Origin: Oidiodendron maius Zn | Lineage: Eukaryota; Ascomycota; Leotiomycetes; Myxotrichaceae | Length of the DNA stretch: 64,000 nucleotides | Direction: 5' to 3' | Assembly (NCBI GenBank): GCA_000827325.1 | Contig: KN832871.1 | Location: 2,046,001 to 2,110,000, forward strand | Part shown: positions 33,501 to 45,565 of the stretch, in pieces | Numbering within the stretch: the stretch's first letter is position 1 | Layout: the number at the start of each line of letters is the position of its first letter | Program-made: the position numbers and the translations under genes | The notes under the pieces: generated by a model | What the model saw: the letters and a program-made list of their open reading frames with translations, nothing else | Databases searched by the model: none | What the model was told of the DNA's origin: nothing

Positions 33501-34715
33501 ACAAATTATACCACACCGGTGTGAGATGCGCGGACTAATCGCTCCTTGTGCTCATTGTGCTCCTGCGCGTGACTTCTGCATGTAGTGCGAAGCGTAACGC
33601 CCGTGTATTCTCCGAGCATGGCGTATTCACTGCCGCACAGAATATATCAAGACCGAAGTCACGGTATCCATGGTGGACATTTATGATGCTTGTTGTCGGC
33701 CGTGTGGATCTTGGAACAGATGTCGATATCTTCCTTAGCAAGCAACTTTTCCGGGGCATATATGATGGGAAGAGTGAGCGAGGCCGACTACACAGTCGTG
33801 TTTTCCAAAGTCTCAGGCGCTGTCATCTCAAACCCACCCGAAGAGCGGCAAGTTAAGAGTTGCGCCTCTTACCATTAGTATCAATCTCCATTGGCTTCAG
33901 GCTTTTAGCAGCGGCACGGGTAAGTGGCATCAGATGGCCGTGGAGAATTTAGCAGCTGTCTTGTGATGAATCCCATCCCCCTTCAGCTTCGGCCTAAACG
34001 CTCCAGCCCCAGAGTCACATAATCCGACAATCCAGAGTATGTAAAATATGGGAGGCATCACAGCGAATGCTGGTCGTAGGGCTCCACGACCCCCTTAGCC
34101 AAGTCTCGCCTGCCACTATCGCAACCCTGTCTGTGTGGCGTGATAGGCGAGTTGCCGTTTCGAAACACAAAGTTTCCCCTTCATCCCTTCTCCTTTCCTC
34201 TCTTCTCACTCGCCATTTGCGCAAGTGCTCAAATGATGGCGCAGGGGCATGGCATGGTGGCCGTCACTAGTAACGACCGGCTTTGGACCTGTCTTCCAAT
34301 CACCTCGTCTGGGTGCATAAGCCTGAATTCTCCTGCGACAGCCGGACAGGCATGAAACAAACGGGCGGGTTTGGGGACTCCTAATGGACGTTCTCGAGTC
34401 GGGCACGAACATGACTACTACTCGCGCTCCGTGTGTATAGCATGGGCGAGAATATATCCCGAACATTGGATACCCTTATAGGGCCGATTTTAGAAGGGTA
34501 TATACACCTGGTGGTATAACTTAAAAGTGTATGCCTCGAAGCGGCACTACACTCTTTGTCTTTCACACTCCTTTTCAAATGCGCCCATAGAGCCATTGTC
34601 CGTTCCTTTTCCAAGATCTGCTCGAAACTGAAGCGAGAGTTCGAGCACCACTTTCCTTACGCGGAACTAGATCTCCGTTGAATAATTGGCGTTTATCTAT
34701 TTGTCCTAGTGCATC
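30529..34715. other. 4.2-kb stretch without a supported gene
   Basis: Bounded by the start of a minus gene and the start of a plus gene, so it is a divergent intergenic region. At 30.6-31.7 kb it is GC-rich with long overlapping frames in several phases (up to 261 codons, minus) that lack domains and look like GC-driven open frames. A short tandem run of gtggagggga units occurs at about 31109-31130. At 32.3-34.6 kb the composition is ordinary and I find no splice-supported coding structure. No transposon signature is visible. A non-coding RNA or poorly conserved gene cannot be excluded. Confidence 0.45.
31107..31136. repeat. Short G-rich tandem repeat
   Basis: Two to three imperfect copies of a ten-base unit (gtggagggga) on the plus strand within a GC-rich intergenic region. 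Confidence 0.6.
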
Positions 34716-35810
34716 ATGCTTCCAGCGCACATCTTTCTTTCGGGTGCGGGCCTTTTCACTCTGTTCATCAGCGCAAATGCGTACACGCTAGTCAACACGT
34801 TTGACGAAACGAACTTCCTTGACGAATTCGACTTCTTCACTGCAGCGGATCCAACTAATGGGTTTGTCCAATATATCTCTCAGTCTGTTGCTGAAAATGA
34901 TGACCTGGTACGCTACGAGAACAACCAGATATATATCGGGGTTGACTACACTACGCAGAATCCAGTTGGGGGAAGGAGTTCTGTGAGAGTCAGCAGCAGC
35001 CAAACCTACAGTAAGTAATTCAGCCTCATGTGCACCATCGAACTAACGTTCCGTAGCCCAGGGAGTTTTCATTGCTGATATTGAACACATGCCCGGTGGG
35101 ATATGCGGGTAAGTTCTCTAGTTCACAAGTCGTGACATTCTTTTTGCCTTTCTCTACTCGATGTATGAAGCTACTTGTTTAGTCCCCTATTGATAAGTCT
35201 TTAAAATAGCACATGGCCTGCCTTTTGGTCTTTCGGCCCGAACTGGCCCAGAAGCGGTGAGATCGATATCATCGAGGGAGTCAATAGTGCTACAACGGAC
35301 ACAATTACACTACATACCTCAGCGGGATGTACAGTCAGTAACTACAACTCGGCAGCCGGAACGATGACGCTCGAGACAGACTGCAGCGCAGGAAACTCAA
35401 ATGACGGCTGTGGTGTTAGCACCACGAACACCAACGCGTACGGTGAAGGCTTCAATGCTGTTGGAGGTGGAGTCTATGCCATGCAGTGGGCATCCACAGG
35501 GATTTACGTGTGGTTCTTCCAACGCGGTCAGATACCGTCCGATATCACAAATGGCACCCCCAACGTAGCCTCGTGGGGAACTCCCATGGCCACATTTTCG
35601 GGAAGTGGCTGCGATTTTGACACGGCCTTCCAAAACCACAATCTGGTATTCGACACAACATTCTGTGGAGACTGGGCGGGCCAGGATAGTGTCTGGGGAA
35701 GCAGTTCCTGCTCCCGCTTGGCACCTACTTGCAATGATTATGTCGCTAACAACCCCGCCGCTTTCACCGACGCATACTGGTTGATCAACTATGTGAAGGT
35801 CTATCAGTAG
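34716..35810 (+). CDS. Secreted GH16 endo-beta-glucanase-like glycosidase
   Basis: Three exons, 34716-35010, 35057-35108, 35210-35810, 315 residues. The signal peptide is about 1-22 (ending SANA). The catalytic signature is GEIDIIEG, holding the nucleophile and acid/base glutamates with the aspartate between them (ExDxxE); it follows CGTWPAFWSFGPNWP, the substrate-cleft tryptophans. The second exon is only 52 nt and encodes VFIADIEHMPGGICG. The family hydrolyses beta-1,3(4)-glucans or transfers cell-wall glucans; this member resembles the endo-1,3(4)-beta-glucanase group rather than Crh transglycosylases. There is no GPI-type tail. It converges with a GH1 gene. Confidence 0.93.
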
Positions 35811-36524
35811 GAGCATGCGCATTATTATTATGTCAAGAGGAATAGATACAGATATATGGTCCGGAAAAGCCTGTTACAAATGATACCAAGGAGCTAGCTG
35901 GTGTTGATAGATAGTTTTTTGGTACATACTGTTGGACTTGGGACTGGCTGGCCATCCCATCATCTCAGAAGATTTCGTGTATATACTTGAAATTTCCAGA
36001 CACTAAATTGCGAATTAAATCCTCTAGCTACCTCTTTCTCAGCTGTTCGAGTTACGGCAGTAAACAATTCTCATAAAAGTAGTAGCCCTTGGGATTCCTG
36101 TGTGGAAGAAGCACCTCTTGTCACTATGTTGGTAGTGAGCGTAAAGTCATAAAAGCAGATGGTATCCCTTATATCCGTTGTGTTCTACCGTATACTAGGC
36201 TGTGATATGACTTGAGCTATATGCATTTAATGCCCTTGCTGTGGCGGCAGGCTACACCTCATCATAATGATGCCTAATGTTGATCTTCAGTTGAATGACT
36301 GCCCACTTGACCCTAGATGTAGTGGTTAGTTTTGTAGCCTACTGGATTTAATATTACAAGTTATTAGATTATAGCACCAGCGCTATCCTGATAAGAGAAA
36401 ACCTCTATCTTGAACATATGTCATCGCGCTAAGGGGTTGGGTAGTCATGTAAAATAATATGCTAACATTATATAGCGCCAGATAAGACGCATACCCCGAA
36501 GTTTAATTTGACATATGCCGATAT
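35811..36524. other. Convergent intergenic region between GH16 and GH1 genes
   Basis: The 3' flanks of two convergent glycosidase genes. No reading frame worth calling. Confidence 0.55.
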
Positions 36525-38516
36525 TCACTTCCCTGGCACGAATATGGGCACCACGGGATCTTCAGCATATACCTTGAAAGCATTAACATATTCGAAGAAC
36601 GACGCTTTGTAGCTTCTCTCGAACGATGTGTAATTGACATACTGCAATCCAAATCTGGTATTATACCCTGAAGAAGTTAGGAGAAGTAACTGGTAGTGGA
36701 AGAGAAGCAGCAAACTCACCAGAACTCCACTCGAGGTTATCCATAATAGCCCACGCAATGCAACCCACAACATTCACGCCTTCAGATATGGCAATCAGGA
36801 TAGCCTGCATGTAATCTCGATAATACATGGATCTTATAGGATCTATCACGATGTCCGCCAGCGACGTCCGCAGCTCCTCGTATGGTTCGGAGAAGCCGAA
36901 TTCACTGACTACGATGCCGCCTGAAGGCCAGGTTTCTTGGATATAGTGTAGGAATGCAGGGACCCAGTCCGTAGCGGACTGCAACCAGGTAGAGTACTGG
37001 TCCGATGCGGCGCCGATGAGCCATCCCGTGGGGCCGATATTGCTTGAGTTGAAGCAGCCTGGGTAGAGAGTATTGGTGGGGTCAGACACACACGCGGATA
37101 CTCCCACTTCAGGAGCGTAGTAGAAGGAGGATGTGTAGGCGTCGTGGGCATATATATCGGCCGTGCCATTGATCATGGATTTCTCTTGCTGGGTGAACTC
37201 GAGGCCGATGCTTGAGGCCCAGGTTTTGAACGTTGAGGGGTAATCGCCATCGACGTACACGGGGTTGGAGAACCACCCCTCGTTGAAATCCCATGCGCGT
37301 TGCGTGGCTAAGGCATCCTCTGATGAGTTTGTCAATGGGATCTTGTACCCGCCATTGTTTTTGAATGCTACTGTTCCCTTAATACCCAGTGACTTGGCAA
37401 TATGATATGCCTTGGCGTGTGCCAGAATTGCATGGTGGCCGCAGTAGTACTGTTGATGTTTCTGCGGAATAGTCACGTCCGCAAAGTAACCCTCGGGCAG
37501 CTTATTGTGTCAGGAGCAAGACTAAAGGGGTATCTTACTCTTACTTACTGGATATTCGCTACAGAAGACAATAGGCTCATTGATCGTGAACCAATGAGAG
37601 ACCTTGTTGCCATACCGTTGGAAGATAACTGTGGCGTATGCAGCGAAGTCATCTACGATCTCCTCACTCAGCCATCCTCCGTACAAATTCTGCAGGTAGA
37701 GCGGGAGGTCCCAATGATAGAGAGTTACCAAGGGCTTCACGCCATATTGTATACAGGTATTAATCACATCATCATAATGGGCCAGGGCAAGCTCATTTAC
37801 CTGCCCTCTGCCATAAGGAAATATTCTAGACCACGAAATTGAGATCGAGTAGGCTGGCACGCCGAGAGCGGCAATGCGGGCAATATCTGCTTCAACCGTC
37901 AGCTCTCGGTTCCTATAATTAGGTTGTAGACCTGACCCTGCTTATACAAGTAATAATGGTTATCACCAACGTCACCCGTGTCGTTAGTGAGGGTTAGGTA
38001 CGTGGCTCTGTGGGTGAAGACGTCCCAAATCGAAGGCCCTCGCCCTTCGGCCTGTGCAGCGCCTTCAACTTGGTATGCAGCAGATGCAACGCCCCAGTAG
38101 AAGCCGTGGGGAAATTTCCAGCTCTCGTTTTTGGTCACGAGAGCAGATTGGTGACCGGTTGGGAAGGGAGCGTAGTAGAGTGGCGGCGGAGGGATCAGCT
38201 CACTCGTCGGCACCGGCGTGGGTTCCACAGTGGTATTGATGGTTGCTGTCTGGACGGGGCCGACGAAGAGATCCCAGTATTCTGTTTAGGAAATGATGAG
38301 AATCTTTATCATAGTGGAAAAGTGGGATCAAGAATTTTTACGTTTGAGATCAATGCTAATCGTCGTAGCGAAGGCAGAGGGGTTCGCGACGGAGGAGCCA
38401 TTGCTTGCGGTGGTCGTCGCGTTTTCCTGGACTATTACGGACCCCGTGGCATTGGGATCTGCTGCGAGCGAGATACTTGGAGACAGGAGCAACGCGATCC
38501 AGCTAGAAAGCTTCAT
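36525..38516 (-). CDS. Secreted GH1 beta-glucosidase-like glycosidase
   Basis: Five exons, 38516-38342, 38281-37937, 37886-37549, 37500-36720, 36667-36525, 593 residues. The signal peptide is about 1-18 ([11 protein letters not shown]). An N-extension of about 80 residues precedes the (beta/alpha)8 barrel entry [19 protein letters not shown]. The acid/base motif is FTINEP. The nucleophile motif reads VVSEFGF where most GH1 enzymes have I/V-TENG; the glutamate is kept. [15 protein letters not shown] and [18 protein letters not shown] support the family. The third intron must end at ATAAG to give [14 protein letters not shown]. Several N-glycosylation sequons fit secretion. It probably acts on beta-glucosides outside the cell, possibly after the neighbouring GH16 enzyme. 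Confidence 0.92.
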
Positions 38517-38610
38517 GGCGGGGACAAGACGCGAACGCAACTTGAGATAAGTGGGAGAATCACGGTCAATTGAAGCTATGGAACATGAGCTCGGATCCAG
38601 GGGAGCTTCT

Positions 38611-38627
38611 TTATATATATACAAAAT
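38611..38627 (-). promoter_or_regulatory. TATA box of the GH1 gene
   Basis: Reads TATATATATAAAG on the minus strand, about 100 nt upstream of the GH1 start codon. Confidence 0.6.
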
Positions 38628-38738
38628 CATAGCATGTCTCTGGCATAGCGGGGTCACCTCCTCAAGAGATGGTGCTTGCAACCTTACATCTTGAGATTCC
38701 GCATGTGTGATTGTTGTTGTCTTGGGACGGCAGTAATG

Positions 38739-38810
38739 CCCCGCCAAGCGGTATTTGATTGGGGTGAGATATTTGCGCGCCCAACTCATTGGTGAAAAGG
38801 AGACGCGGGG
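38739..38810 (-). promoter_or_regulatory. Two CreA-type carbon-repressor sites upstream of the GH1 gene
   Basis: Two matches to the CreA core SYGGRG, as ccccgc at 38739-38744 and gcgggg at 38805-38810, 220-300 nt upstream of the GH1 ATG and in opposite orientation. Such sites are short and arise by chance. Their meaning rests on the known glucose repression of fungal glycosidases. Confidence 0.35.
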
Positions 38811-39122
38811 AAGCTGGGAGCCCGAATATACGCCGAGTCCGGGGAATTGATATTCGTAGGTCACTGGGACGATCCATAAGATGCCTGCCTTCCATACTCG
38901 CCGTTCTGTATGACATGTACAAGCGTTCTCGATTCCGGGTATACGCGTGTCTAGAACATGGTCCGCCTCCTGACAGCTGCGCTTTGAAGATCTTGCGCCC
39001 TGTTGTCTTATGCTATTTCATCTTAGCCCGTCCCACCTCATCTCTTTTTTTTTTGAGCAGTTAAACACCCCTCGGACTCCTGAACTCCCAGTTCGCCTGT
39101 AGCTGTCTTGAACGCTCACAAT

Positions 39123-40736
39123 TCAGTTTCTTAAATCGAGTCCCTTGTCCCTCTTTAGTTTGTCTGCCAAAACTGCCAACGCGCTGGACGCGGCACCCTG
39201 CTGTAGTGCGCGGCCGGGAAAGTCCACAAGAGCTATGCGTAGTGCTGCCAATGCTGCATTGCCGTAGAAGTTGAAGAACCTCTGCTCGTAATTCTCCACC
39301 ATGGCCTTGAGGACCATGTACTGCGTAGGAGATGCTTCGCTAGGTGGGGTTGACGTGATGCTCGCCATCGATTGCCAGTAGTGCCATGGCGGCCACGGGT
39401 TTTGAAAACGCGACTTGGAAAAGTCTCGCAGGGAGATGGCAGCATAACCAGCTCCAAGCCCCGTCATTCGTGTGTTGTGTAATTGCTCAGGAACCCAATC
39501 TCCACCCTCATCTTTCTTCCATCCCAATCGAGCTCGTCCTTGCTCAGTCATTTCACTTCCTCTAATTCCCCATAAGACTGGGCAGACCACTCTCATCTTT
39601 GCCATCAGGATATCTATCAGACTATGACCTCGCCAACATAACTCCGGGTTAGAGAACATCGACGCTACGACGATACCAATGGGTTCGGCCGCTCTAGGCG
39701 ATACCCCAGCTTCATCCACGAACTGAGCGACAGCCGCCTTGGCAAACTGATTCAGAAGGTATATAAATAACATCGGCAGCTGCTCCCCATTATTCGGCAC
39801 GTCCTGTTGGCTGGGTTCGGGCTTGGTAATCATAAACATGCTGGGATCCACGCCTGGGCTGGCAACTTGAAACGATTCTTTGAGCACTGCAACAATTTTT
39901 GACATCTGAATTGATTAAGCATTTGGTAAGGATGAGGGTATATGCAAACTAACAGGTTGTTTATTGGAGCCTCTCTCCCCGGTCAACTGTCCCATGGACG
40001 TCCTGATCGCTCTCCTCATCTCACCCGTCTTCTTCTTGAATGCAAGATTCCGCTTTCCTTCGTTGACAATCATGGCGCGTAGCTTCTTTAAGGTCTGGTG
40101 TATTTCTGCATACCGTTCAATATGAGGGAGGGTATGAGAAGAAGATTTGACCGTTGCCTGTGGGGACTGAACTGTTTCTTGCGGGGCAGGTTGCGTTGGG
40201 GGGGCGGGTTTCGGGCCTGCAGATTGGAACAGATTCGAAGGTGCCGCCTGCGTCGGTGCCACTATGGGAGGCTTTGCTGGAGGCTTTGTTGCAGGTTTCT
40301 GGGTACTTGGAGCTGCCGGTTGCGCCGGGACGGGCGTTGGTGCTTGAACTGCACGCACAGGTGGTGACGGAGCACGAGGAGGTGGTGGGGTCTTAGCCCG
40401 TGGTGCCGGCACTGGGATCTGCTTCTTCTTGTTCTCAATCTCCCGGAGTCTGCACTCCTCCTTCGCGCGTTCCATTTCGATTCGGACGCGTTCTTCCTCC
40501 TCCAGGGCATGCTGCCGAAGCCGCTCCTGCTCTTGGCGCAGCTCGTTCAGCTCGTACGCGCGCAGGGCAGCTTCTCGAACGCGCTCATGTTCGGCCAGCG
40601 CGGCAGCCAAGGCGTCTTTGTGGACATCTTCCGCGTTTCGATTGGCAAAGCGGACGTCGTGGTCATAGACGGACCCGAGATGGCTCCACTCCAGCAGCAA
40701 GGGGAGATCATTGTCGCCCGAGGCTTGAGATCCCAT
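39123..40736 (-). CDS. GLE1: mRNA export factor / nucleoporin Gle1
   Basis: Two exons of equal length, 40736-39954 and 39905-39123, 521 residues. The N-terminal part holds a charged coiled coil (about 45-115, EHERVREAALRAYELNELRQ onward) and a Pro/Ala-rich linker (about 120-200). The C-terminal Gle1 domain contains KKLRAMIVNEGKRNLAF, GQLTGERGSN, LPMLFIYLLNQFAKAAV, PIGIVVASMFSNPELCWRG, CPVLWGIRGSE and RMTGLGAGYAAISLRDF. It activates the DEAD-box protein Dbp5 at the cytoplasmic face of the nuclear pore. The exact start is uncertain: the frame stays open upstream to 41075, and an additional 5' exon is possible. Confidence 0.9.
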
Positions 40737-41219
40737 GGCTGTGCTGCATTGGGGGAAGTGGGAGACGTCGGCCAGTCTATACGCAGCACCGGCCAGGCCA
40801 AAGAAGCAGAGGGAGACTCGAGACGCAGGCTCAGATGCTTGCGGAGCCGCCAGCGGAAATATATACTGAGCACCTCGGACGGCCGACGGCTCACCGTAGC
40901 GCCCAAGCGAAAAATATGTTGGTGCCTGACCATCGAGTCCGCCAGGCTTCAAGGCTGCAGTCACTGGACTGGACAAGGGAAAGAGGCATCGTGTGCGCAT
41001 CACTCCCGGATCCCATAGCTTCTCCCGTTCAATCCATTTTCTCTCTATTTCTCTCTTCACCACCGCACCGCCCACTTCCCTCGAAGCCTCGAGCCCATCA
41101 CTCCTTCAATCTCCATCTTCGTCTCCTCTCCTTTGATTCCTCCTTTAGCCTCTCTGCTCCGTTCTGTCTTTCGTGCGGCTGCCCGCAATTCTCCCTCTAC
41201 CCCCAGCGCACCTCCCATC
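40737..41219. promoter_or_regulatory. Divergent promoter region GLE1/SSD1
   Basis: About 480 nt separate the divergent starts. It is C/T-rich on the plus strand just before SSD1 (41050-41215), a common feature of fungal housekeeping promoters and 5' leaders. Confidence 0.5.
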
Positions 41220-44200
41220 ATGGAGCACCAGCAGACTCAACCGCCCCAAGGGGGTGTCCCGGGCCCAGCAGGCCGCAGACTCCACATTGCTCATCGCAGA
41301 AGTCCCTCAGAGCTGACTCCTTTGATGAGCATGTTTTCTTCGCCTGGAAGTGAGTTTTGCCTGCAATTCTGTTTGCTCAACTTCCCCGATAGTTGTCGTC
41401 ATCGAGATGCCATCATCGGTATCAGCTAGCCCATCACTAACCCCCTCCCAGTGGAACAACTTGCGATACAGCAACAGATAGAGCTGCTCCAGCAGCAGCA
41501 GCAGCAAATACAAGCTACGCATCAGCAATATGTGAATATGGGTATGATTCCACCCAGTCAACACCTCGCCCCCGGCGGGTATCCGCCACAGCAGCAAATG
41601 CAGAATCGATCTCCGCAACCCGCCTTTCAGTATCCAAATCAGCTCCAGCCACAGCAGATGAATGCTCCCATGGCGGCTCCAACCCAACCTTTGTCACATC
41701 GCCGAAATCAGTCGGCACTGCCCAATATGGGCATGGGACCTCCGCCCGCACCATCCTCCGGTGCGTCGGGATCCTCATTTGGTGATTTTGGAGGACACAA
41801 CAGAGAGAACTTGTCTACAAGAGGTGGCCGAGGCGGGGGGCCGCCGGGTGCCGGCCATCAACGCCGCCACTCGCTGGCTCTTCCCGAGGCCAAGAAGGCT
41901 GCCGAACTCGCCCAGCAGAAACGGACTACTTCGGGGTTCCAATTCCCCATTCCAGGGGCTGCAGGGGCTACTCCATCTAATGCCGAGCAAGCAGATAGCC
42001 CATCATCGGATGACAAGAACGGCCAGGGCCAGGCAGCCGCTGGTCAAGGCACGCGGGGCCGTGCCTCTCATGGACGAAGCCAGAGCATGGCCGTCGGCGT
42101 CAATGGACGAGGTGGCTCAGCTATCCGTGGTGGCGGCACCTTTCAGTTTCCTGCAGTGCAGCCAAGCGCAGATGGAAGCACTCAAGGTCAAGGCAATGAT
42201 TTCCAGAGAAGAGGAAGCTCTACTGGACATAATCGTAACTCCTCTCGAAATTTTGAGGGCAACTGGAGAAATCAGCCCCCCCAACAGCCTCAGCAAGAGC
42301 AGCAGGCTCAAATGGGGAACTTCCAAGGCCCACAGCAAGGAGGCTTCCAACCAGGTCACCGCAACCGTCCCTCAATTAACCAGTCAATAAACTCTATTGG
42401 AAACTTTCAGTACGGCGGACAGCCACAGCTGATCCAGCTCCCACAGGGCCAGATGGCCCTTGTTCAACCTCAGCTATACCCAAACCAGCAATTGAACCCG
42501 CTACAGATGAGCCAACTCCAGGCACTACAAGCTGCCCAAATGAATGGCCAAGTTGGGCTCCAGGGCAGCCAACACGCCCCACAAGGGTCAGGTGGGCAGC
42601 AGCAGCAGCAACGGAAGACACTCTTTACCCCGTATCTTCCGCAGGCAACACTTCCTGCACTTCTAGGCGACGGTCAATTGGTGTCGGGCGTCCTGCGTGT
42701 AAACAAGAAGAATCGCAGTGATGCATACGTCACAACTCATGATGGTCTCCTCGATGCTGACATTTTTATCTGCGGTAGCAAAGATCGGAACAGAGCCTTA
42801 GAGGGCGATCTTGTTGCCGTGGAATTGCTTGATGTCGATGAAGTTTGGAGCCAGAAACGAGAGAAAGAAGAGAAGAAGAAGCGGAAGGACATTACGGACA
42901 CACGCAGTGGCTCCACTGGAAATAGCGAAAGAGCGCACCGTGATAATTCGACGACTGGTGAAGACCAGTCAAACGCAGAAGGGGGAATTCGGAGACGTGG
43001 TAGTTTGAGGCAACGCCCAACACAGAAGAAGAACGACGACGTTGAAGTTGAAGGCCAGAGTCTGCTTCTTGTTGAGGAGGAAGAAGTCAATGACGAGCAG
43101 AAGCCTCTCTACGCCGGACACATTGTTGCTGTCATTGAGAGGGTCGCTGGTCAGATGTTCTCCGGGACACTTGGACTACTTCGCCCTAGCAGTCAGGCCA
43201 CGAAGGAGAAGCAGGAGGCCGAACGTCAAGCCAGAGATGGCGGTAATGGTCGTCACCAAGAGACACGCCAGCAAGACAAGCCAAAGATTGTCTGGTTCAA
43301 GCCGACAGACAAACGTGTACCGTTGATCGCCATTCCTACTGAACAAGCCCCACGAGATTTTGTTGAAAAGCACCAAGACTATGCCGACCGTATCTTCGTT
43401 GCCTGCATCAAGAGGTGGCCAATCACATCCCTCCACCCATTTGGCACTCTTGTAGAACAGCTTGGCAGGATGGGCGAGCTGAAAGTTGAGACAGATGCTC
43501 TCCTTAGAGATAACAATTTTGCTTCAGATGAATTCTCTGACGCGGTGACTCGCAGTGTTGGTCTCGACGACTGGACCATCTCAAAAGAGGATCACGAGCA
43601 GATTGCTGCGCGGCGTGACTTCCGAAGCGAGAGAACCTTCACAATTGATCCAAATGGAACGAATGAACTTGATAATGCCATTCACATCAAAACCGAAGTA
43701 GATGGGAAGATTGAAATCGGAATCCATATATCCGATGTTGCCCATTTCATTAAGGCCAACTCTCTCGTCGATCGCGAGGCTAAGAAACGTGGCACAGCCG
43801 TTTACTTGATGAACAGCTCTTGTGCGATGCTGCCACCCAAAATCGCGGCCGATGTGTGTGCTTTGATCCCTGATCAAGAACGTCTGACTGTCAGCGTGGT
43901 GTTCAAGGTGCATCCCCACACCGGAGTCGTTTATGACGATGAGACCTGGATCGGAAAGGGGGTTATCAAGAGCGGTGGCAAACTGTCCTACAAAGATATC
44001 GATGCTGTACTTTCTGGCAATACTGACACGGTTCCCAAGAGAGCCGAAGTTAAAGATATACAGATCCTTCACGTGAGTTCACATTATCCCCTCTATGAAT
44101 ATATCCTAACAAACATTTAGGCTGTGGCCCAGAAGCTCCGAGAGACGCGACTAGGCTCAGATGGGGAGAGTATTGCCCCTCTGAGACTTATCTATCAGCT

Positions 44201-45565
44201 CGATGACGAGAACGTTCCTGTGGAGCAAAATATTCTCCAGTCTACGCCTTCTCACGAGCTTATCGAAGAACTGCTACATAAGGCAAATTCTTATGTCGCG
44301 CATAAGATAGCAAAGGGCTTACCGGAAAAGGCTCTTCTTCGTCGCCAAGGAGCTCCCAACCCTCGGCGACTGCAAACCTTTGTTGATCGCATGAACAAGA
44401 TTGGCTATGAAATGGATACGACAACTAGTGGAACTCTCCAAAACAGTCTCTTCAAGGTCGATGACACCGACATCCGAAAGGGGATGGAAACTCTGCTCTT
44501 GAAGACTATGCATCGCGCCAAGTACTACGTTGCTGGCAAAACTCCACAGCATCTCTATCCGCACTACGCTCTCAACTTACCTCTCTACACCCACTTCACA
44601 AACCCATCTCGCCGGTATGCGGATTTGGTTGTGCATAGACAACTCGAAGCTGTTCTCTCCGACGGCAAAATCGAGTATAATGAGGATATCGAATCTCTTG
44701 TCAAGACTACGGAGTCATGCAATACTAAGAAAGATTCAGCTCAGAATGCCCAGGAGCAGAGTGTGCACATTGAATCATGCAGAATCATGGATAGAAAGCG
44801 CGAAGAGGCAGGCGGTGAGCTCATCAGCGAGGGTATAGTCCTTTGCGTATATGACTCTGCCTTCGATGTCCTTATTCCCGAATTCGGATTTGAAAAGAGG
44901 GTTCATTGTGATCAGCTTCCGCTGAAGAAAGCCGAATTCAGGAAGAATGATCGCATCTTGGAGCTATATTGGGAGAAGGGTGTGCCATCATCTGCCTATG
45001 TCCCAGAAGACGAGCGCCCAAAGCCCGGCATGTCCCAGCGTACCGCAAACGCTGCTGCCGCCGCTAAACAGGCTGCAGTTGCCGAGCGAGCCAAGAAGGA
45101 ACATGAGGAAGCTCAGCGAAAGCAGATGGAGACTGGAACCATCTCGACTGACGATGTCGACGCCCTTTTTGATGACGACGATGATATATCTGACGTTGCA
45201 GACAGCGTCGCTGGCGTATCGCTTGCTGCTGAACGCCCAACCCAGAGCGTACCGCCATCACCGACAAAGAATTCGATCTCTGCAGCCGGGAGCCTCCATC
45301 GCACGCATTCCGACTCGAAAATACCCACCGCTGAACCAGTCGAATCCAAACTCAGCGCCAAAGAGAAATATATGAAGTTCTTCACCCTCCGAGAAGAGGG
45401 TGGCGAGTATATCCAAGATGTCAAGGAAATGACTCGGGTTCCAATAATTCTGAAGACTGACCTGACCAAAAGCCCCCCGTATGTGACACCTTGCGGTTGA
45501 CCTGCCAATGCTAACATGCTCTCAGGTGTCTCACCATTCGCTCCGTGAACCCTTACGCTCTCTAA
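41220..45565 (+). CDS. SSD1: Translational repressor Ssd1, RNB-family
   Basis: Four exons, 41220-41349, 41452-44072, 44121-45478, 45526-45565, 1382 residues. A long disordered N-terminus is rich in Gln, Pro and Gly, with Gln runs near 45-75. A cold-shock-type domain occupies about 432-505 (LVSGVLRVNKKNRSDAYV), and an RNB domain about 715-1090. The RNB metal site is altered: DPNGTNELDNA replaces the DPxxARDxDDA of active RNase II enzymes, the known state of Ssd1, which binds but does not cut RNA. A tiny last exon supplies the conserved ending LTIRSVNPYAL. It binds mRNAs for cell-wall and polarity proteins and is expected to be controlled by the NDR kinase Cbk1. FATIKTEVD-type blocks are absent; the end-domain acidic tract is at about 1265-1285. 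Confidence 0.93.

Larger units (their letters stand above)
38517..39122. other. Intergenic, GH1 promoter and GLE1 3' flank
   Basis: No gene. It contains the TATA and CreA-type elements listed separately, plus a 10-base T run at about 39046-39055. Confidence 0.5.
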
